Source of the DNA: JAVBQU01 sp031548675
GTDB lineage: Bacteria > Bacteroidota > Bacteroidia > Bacteroidales > P3
Length of the DNA stretch: 16,861 nucleotides
Assembly (NCBI GenBank): GCA_031548675.1
Contig: JAVBQU010000171.1
Location: 1-16,861, forward strand
Direction: 5' to 3'
Shown: one piece after another, positions 15,401 to 16,861 of the stretch
Position numbering within the stretch: the first letter of the stretch is position 1
Layout of the letters: the number at the start of each line of letters is the position of its first letter
Made by a program: the position numbers and the translations under genes
The notes under the pieces: model-generated
Databases searched by the model: none
Seen by the model: only the letters and a program-made list of their open reading frames with translations
Told to the model about the DNA's origin: nothing

Positions 15401-16635
15401 CCTTCCCCACTGCGGGGGGATTGAGAGGAGTGTTCTTAAAAACGGAAAGCGAAAGTTTAATATACCATTATGAACGTAATCCCGCAGATCCGCGCATTTT
15501 GCATAAGCTGGTACTGCAAACAGATAAATACGGCAATCCGGTAATAGCAGCAGAAGCGGCTTATCCACGGCGAACAGCCGCTTTTAATGAACAGGAAAAG
15601 TTAACTGTATGCTATACGCTAACCGAATATATCAATAAAACAGATGAACTTTCTTTCCGATATATTGGCGTTCCATTCCATTGCATACAGTATGAACTCT
15701 TTAATATAAAATATACAGGGGAAAAACTCAAAGTGTCAGATCTTCTGGGATTGGTTGTGAACAGTACAGAAATAGATTCTGCTGCCATCCCATCGGGAAT
15801 AGCTCCTCAAAAACGTATATTTTCTCAGGAACGAACGTTGTTTTGGAACGACTCTTTGTCGAATCACCTGGATTGGGGGCAGATAGCACACCACGGTCTT
15901 CCTTACCAACAACATGTTCTTGAATTTACGAAAGGACAACTCGACGCTTTTGGAATAAATTTCTATGACATGCATTATTGGGGATACCTTTTGGACGGGG
16001 TAAAAGCTTATAATCCAAAAGAAATTACCCGTTTTAATTCTTCCCGATTCTATCTTCCGGTATCGGTTACCGATCCTTATGGTAACGTAACCAATATGGA
16101 ATATGATACTTACAGCCTGTTTACTAATAAAATAATTCAACCGTTAAACCATGTAACGGCTGCCCAGTACGATTACCGGATATTGCAGCCATGGAAGCTT
16201 ATCGATCCTAACGGCAACAGTCAGAGTGTGCGTTTTGATACCTTAGGGAAGGTTACAAGGCTGGCTTTGGGAGGCAAAAACGGAGAGGGTGATACCTTAG
16301 ATAATCCTACGGAACGATATGAATATGACCTGCATCGTTGGGCAACAGCACAAAAGCCGGTATATGCTCATGTGAGCAAACGGGAAAGCCATTTTTCGGC
16401 AAGCTCCGAAACTCGTTGGTTGGAAAGTTATACCTATACAGATGGTTCCGGTAATGAGATTATGACTAAAATAACAGCCCAAGATGGCTTGGCATGGATG
16501 CTTGCTGAAACTACTACCCCCAACCCCCTACAGGGGGCTTTAGTACAGGATATTTTAACAGGTACAGAAGCTAAGTCCCCTTTAGGGGATTTAGGGGTTT
16601 CGGAACGAACTTTAAACTTGAAACCTGAACCTTGA
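12463..16635 (+). CDS. TcB-type toxin subunit (SpvB domain and propeller), C-terminally short
   Basis: 1390 residues. In Tc toxins TcB forms, with TcC, the shell that holds the toxic C-terminal domain, and its beta-propeller docks on TcA. After a Gly/Asn/Gln-rich leader of about 50 residues comes a SpvB-like domain: LPTGGGAIRGIGEKF from 54, then GFTPQLALSYDSGSGN and FGLGWNVGLPSITRKTDKG. FG-GAP/VCBS-like repeats include DVDSDGFPEL (516), DLSGDGLADI (567), DMSGDGLTDI (626) and DVDGTGTTDL (681). A TcB mid-region carries YYDPTEREFRGFGMVEQWD (about 834) and later GQIAHHGLPY. The start is fixed by an in-frame TAA 15 bases before the ATG. The protein ends after LESYTYTDGSGNEIMTKI and a repeat-derived tail, where relatives continue through the end of TcB and often into an Rhs-like TcC. 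Seven palindromic elements lie inside the frame. Confidence 0.93.
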   Translation: MNPNENNKYQQPTGKNQPQANQGVDKNSGNQKGSGSNAPDNTSGSGDSRQAKISLPTGGGAIRGIGEKFQANPVTGTASFSVPLTISEGRGGFTPQLALSYDSGSGNSAFGLGWNVGLPSITRKTDKGLPQYNDNFDSESDVFILSGAEDLVPVLDEFGRVYIQQYGNYDICTYHPRTEGLFARIERWMDKTTRISHWKTISKENITSIFGFTAQARIADPADARKVFSWLLEESHDAKGSLMRFTYKQENAENIPDSCYEKHHLPPSPTPVEGEGGGFANRYLKEVAYGNTTMFSPSSIPPFGGIEGGNFHFRLVFDYGDHSNNQINPNQTWFARSDAFSNYKAGFEIRTYRLCRRVLMFHSFEELGTNPVLVRSTDLEYENTSAFSLLKKVIHNGYLGTDTDSLPPLTFAYTQAQPASSFKEVGQEMLSQLPAGVDGQNYQWADLYSEGISGILTMNNQAWYFKPNYGDKQFTTEQLPSGGGTERGIPIFASMKSEVPRPSAANNRKTSFRLNDVDSDGFPELVIQGEGINGFYTRDEEGKWQNFRNFEQYPNLNFADANLRFMDLSGDGLADIVISKGETFDIYFSEGKKGFGNYRRVHCGEEQGAAPKVVFSDPERKIFLADMSGDGLTDIVKITHQSIVYYPNMGYGKFGEMIVMSNPPLLDSLDQFDARFVNLTDVDGTGTTDLLYISKGKIRYYKNLSGNTWEEQTLPDALTVNATRQHFIQTVDLLGNGTQCVVVSSNLPAEAQTMRYWELTSGIKPFLLQEINNNMGGLTRLHYAPSTKFYMQDKFKGTPWITKLPFPVQVLEKVETIDLAGDKHFTNRYAYHHGYYDPTEREFRGFGMVEQWDTEVFTSSQVDELTSLPVYTKTWFHTGFYARRDKISRQYESEYFQGDSSAWKLPDTVLPEGLSGEGAREACRALRGSPLRVEIYSLDTPLNPPTGGMTSPLVPYTVEEKNYYLQCLQLPHAKGNEGDTFPTAGGLRGVFLKTESESLIYHYERNPADPRILHKLVLQTDKYGNPVIAAEAAYPRRTAAFNEQEKLTVCYTLTEYINKTDELSFRYIGVPFHCIQYELFNIKYTGEKLKVSDLLGLVVNSTEIDSAAIPSGIAPQKRIFSQERTLFWNDSLSNHLDWGQIAHHGLPYQQHVLEFTKGQLDAFGINFYDMHYWGYLLDGVKAYNPKEITRFNSSRFYLPVSVTDPYGNVTNMEYDTYSLFTNKIIQPLNHVTAAQYDYRILQPWKLIDPNGNSQSVRFDTLGKVTRLALGGKNGEGDTLDNPTERYEYDLHRWATAQKPVYAHVSKRESHFSASSETRWLESYTYTDGSGNEIMTKITAQDGLAWMLAETTTPNPLQGALVQDILTGTEAKSPLGDLGVSERTLNLKPEP
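13254..13295 (+). repeat. In-frame palindromic G/C-run element, copy 1
   Basis: An imperfect palindrome with left arm ccttcccccttcacccactcc, a short tgt loop and a G-rich right arm ending ggaagggggagg. It encodes a Pro/Gly-rich insert (LPPSPTPVEGEGGGF) inside the SpvB part of TcB. This is the longest copy. Confidence 0.7.
13362..13389 (+). repeat. In-frame palindromic G/C-run element, copy 2
   Basis: Reads tccccccttt then ggggggattgagggggg. It encodes IPPFGGIEGG in TcB. It is the best match to the shared pattern TCCCC-loop-GGGGGATTGAGGGGG. Confidence 0.75.
13897..13925 (+). repeat. In-frame palindromic G/C-run element, copy 3
   Basis: Reads cttccctccggtggggggac then agagagggg, a degenerate copy. 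It encodes LPSGGGTERG in a linker just before the first VCBS-like repeat of TcB. Confidence 0.6.
15034..15065 (+). repeat. Four tandem 8-bp repeats in the TcB gene
   Basis: Four head-to-tail copies of AC(A/G)AGTT(C/G/T): acaagttc, acaagttg, acgagttg, acgagttt. They encode TSSQVDELTSL in a region that I expect to be a variable loop between the EQWD and KTWFHTG blocks of TcB. Confidence 0.65.
15280..15308 (-). repeat. In-frame palindromic G/C-run element, copy 4 (reverse orientation)
   Basis: On the plus strand it reads acccccctcaatcccccc then acagggggg. Its reverse complement matches copy 2 almost base for base, including the GATTGAGGGGGG arm. It encodes TPLNPPTGG. A further run of C (gccccctt) follows at about 15313. 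Confidence 0.75.
15402..15431 (+). repeat. In-frame palindromic G/C-run element, copy 5
   Basis: Reads cttccccactgcggggggat then tgagaggagt, retaining the GGGGGGATTGAG core. It encodes TFPTAGGLRGV in TcB, about 100 bp after copy 4. Confidence 0.7.
16516..16543 (-). repeat. In-frame palindromic G/C-run element, copy 6 (reverse orientation)
   Basis: On the plus strand it reads acccccaaccccctacaggg then ggctttag, so the arms are ccccct and aggggg around a short loop. It encodes TPNPLQGAL near the TcB C-terminus. Confidence 0.65.
16575..16598 (+). repeat. In-frame palindromic G/C-run element, copy 7
   Basis: Reads gtcccctttaggggatttag then gggt. It encodes KSPLGDLGV, 12 codons before the TcB stop. 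Copies 6 and 7 make up much of the unusual C-terminal tail. Confidence 0.75.
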
Positions 16636-16638
16636 TAT

Positions 16639-16861
16639 TTATTTCGGATTCGCTTTATTCTTACGAATTTTCCATTCGGTGGTGCGGAATTTGACATTGG
16701 GATCGGCCGTATCGTTGCACTTGACAATCAGCGCGCCTTCTTTTTCCCAATACGATTTCACGGTGTGACCTTTCATCGGTCCGTCGTCGGCGCCGCGCAC
16801 CGTTTCGTCGTCGGGGTTCACCACCATTTTCAGACCGTACGATTCGTTGATCATATCCATG
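16639..16861 (-). CDS. C-terminal end of an unidentified protein (5' end outside window)
   Basis: About 73 codons of a minus-strand gene enter from the right edge and end with TAA at 16639-16641, three bases from the TcB stop, tail to tail. A Met codon lies at the very edge (16858-16860) but there is no reason to take it as the start. Coding looks real: codons end mostly in G or C, and segments such as GLKMVVNPDDETVRGADDG and VKSYWEKEGALIVKC look like a compact soluble domain with a basic tail. I do not recognise the family. GC is about 54% by hand count, clearly higher than TcB and far above TcA. Confidence 0.6.
   Translation of the reverse strand, partial: MDMINESYGLKMVVNPDDETVRGADDGPMKGHTVKSYWEKEGALIVKCNDTADPNVKFRTTEWKIRKNKANPK

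Noticed and set aside
13254..16598. CRISPR array
   Set aside because: The repeats are unevenly spaced, occur in both orientations, are inside an intact reading frame, and have no uniform spacers.

Overview
The window reads as part of an insecticidal-type Tc (toxin complex) locus from a bacterium, most likely a member of the Bacteroidota. That placement is an inference. It rests on A/T-rich start regions without clear Shine-Dalgarno sequences, on the style of the TcA and TcB proteins, and on G/C-run palindromic repeats inside a coding sequence. Both window edges cut through open reading frames, so this may be a whole metagenomic contig.

Layout, left to right. (1) Positions 1-10692: one giant plus-strand gene, open from the first base. 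About 825 N-terminal residues form an extraordinary tryptophan-rich tandem repeat (about 15% Trp). It is fused to a long, recognisable TcA subunit with a VRP1-like region, neuraminidase-like region, coiled-coil/pore region and TcB-binding C-terminus. (2) 10774-11298: a small secreted protein of unknown function. (3) 11355-12365: a patatin-like phospholipase with an intact catalytic Ser/Asp dyad. (4) 12463-16635: a TcB-type subunit with a SpvB domain and FG-GAP/VCBS-like propeller. It ends before the usual end of TcB, with no TcC/Rhs toxin part in view. (5) 16639-16861: the C-terminal end of an unrelated, GC-rich minus-strand gene.

In known Tc toxins a pentameric TcA binds the target cell and forms the injection channel, while TcB-TcC forms a cocoon that holds the toxic cargo. 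Here TcA and TcB flank a small secreted protein and a lipase. The lipase could be an accessory effector, but the sequence does not prove that. Base composition rises from roughly one third GC in the TcA and secreted-protein genes to roughly 45% in the patatin and TcB genes, so the locus may be a mosaic.

The most unusual features are these. The Trp repeat contains runs with Trp at every a and d position of a heptad. The TcB gene carries at least seven short palindromic G/C-run elements in both orientations without breaking the frame. A perfect 17-bp inverted repeat lies just after the Trp-repeat/TcA boundary. Finally, TcB stops abruptly beside a gene of different composition.
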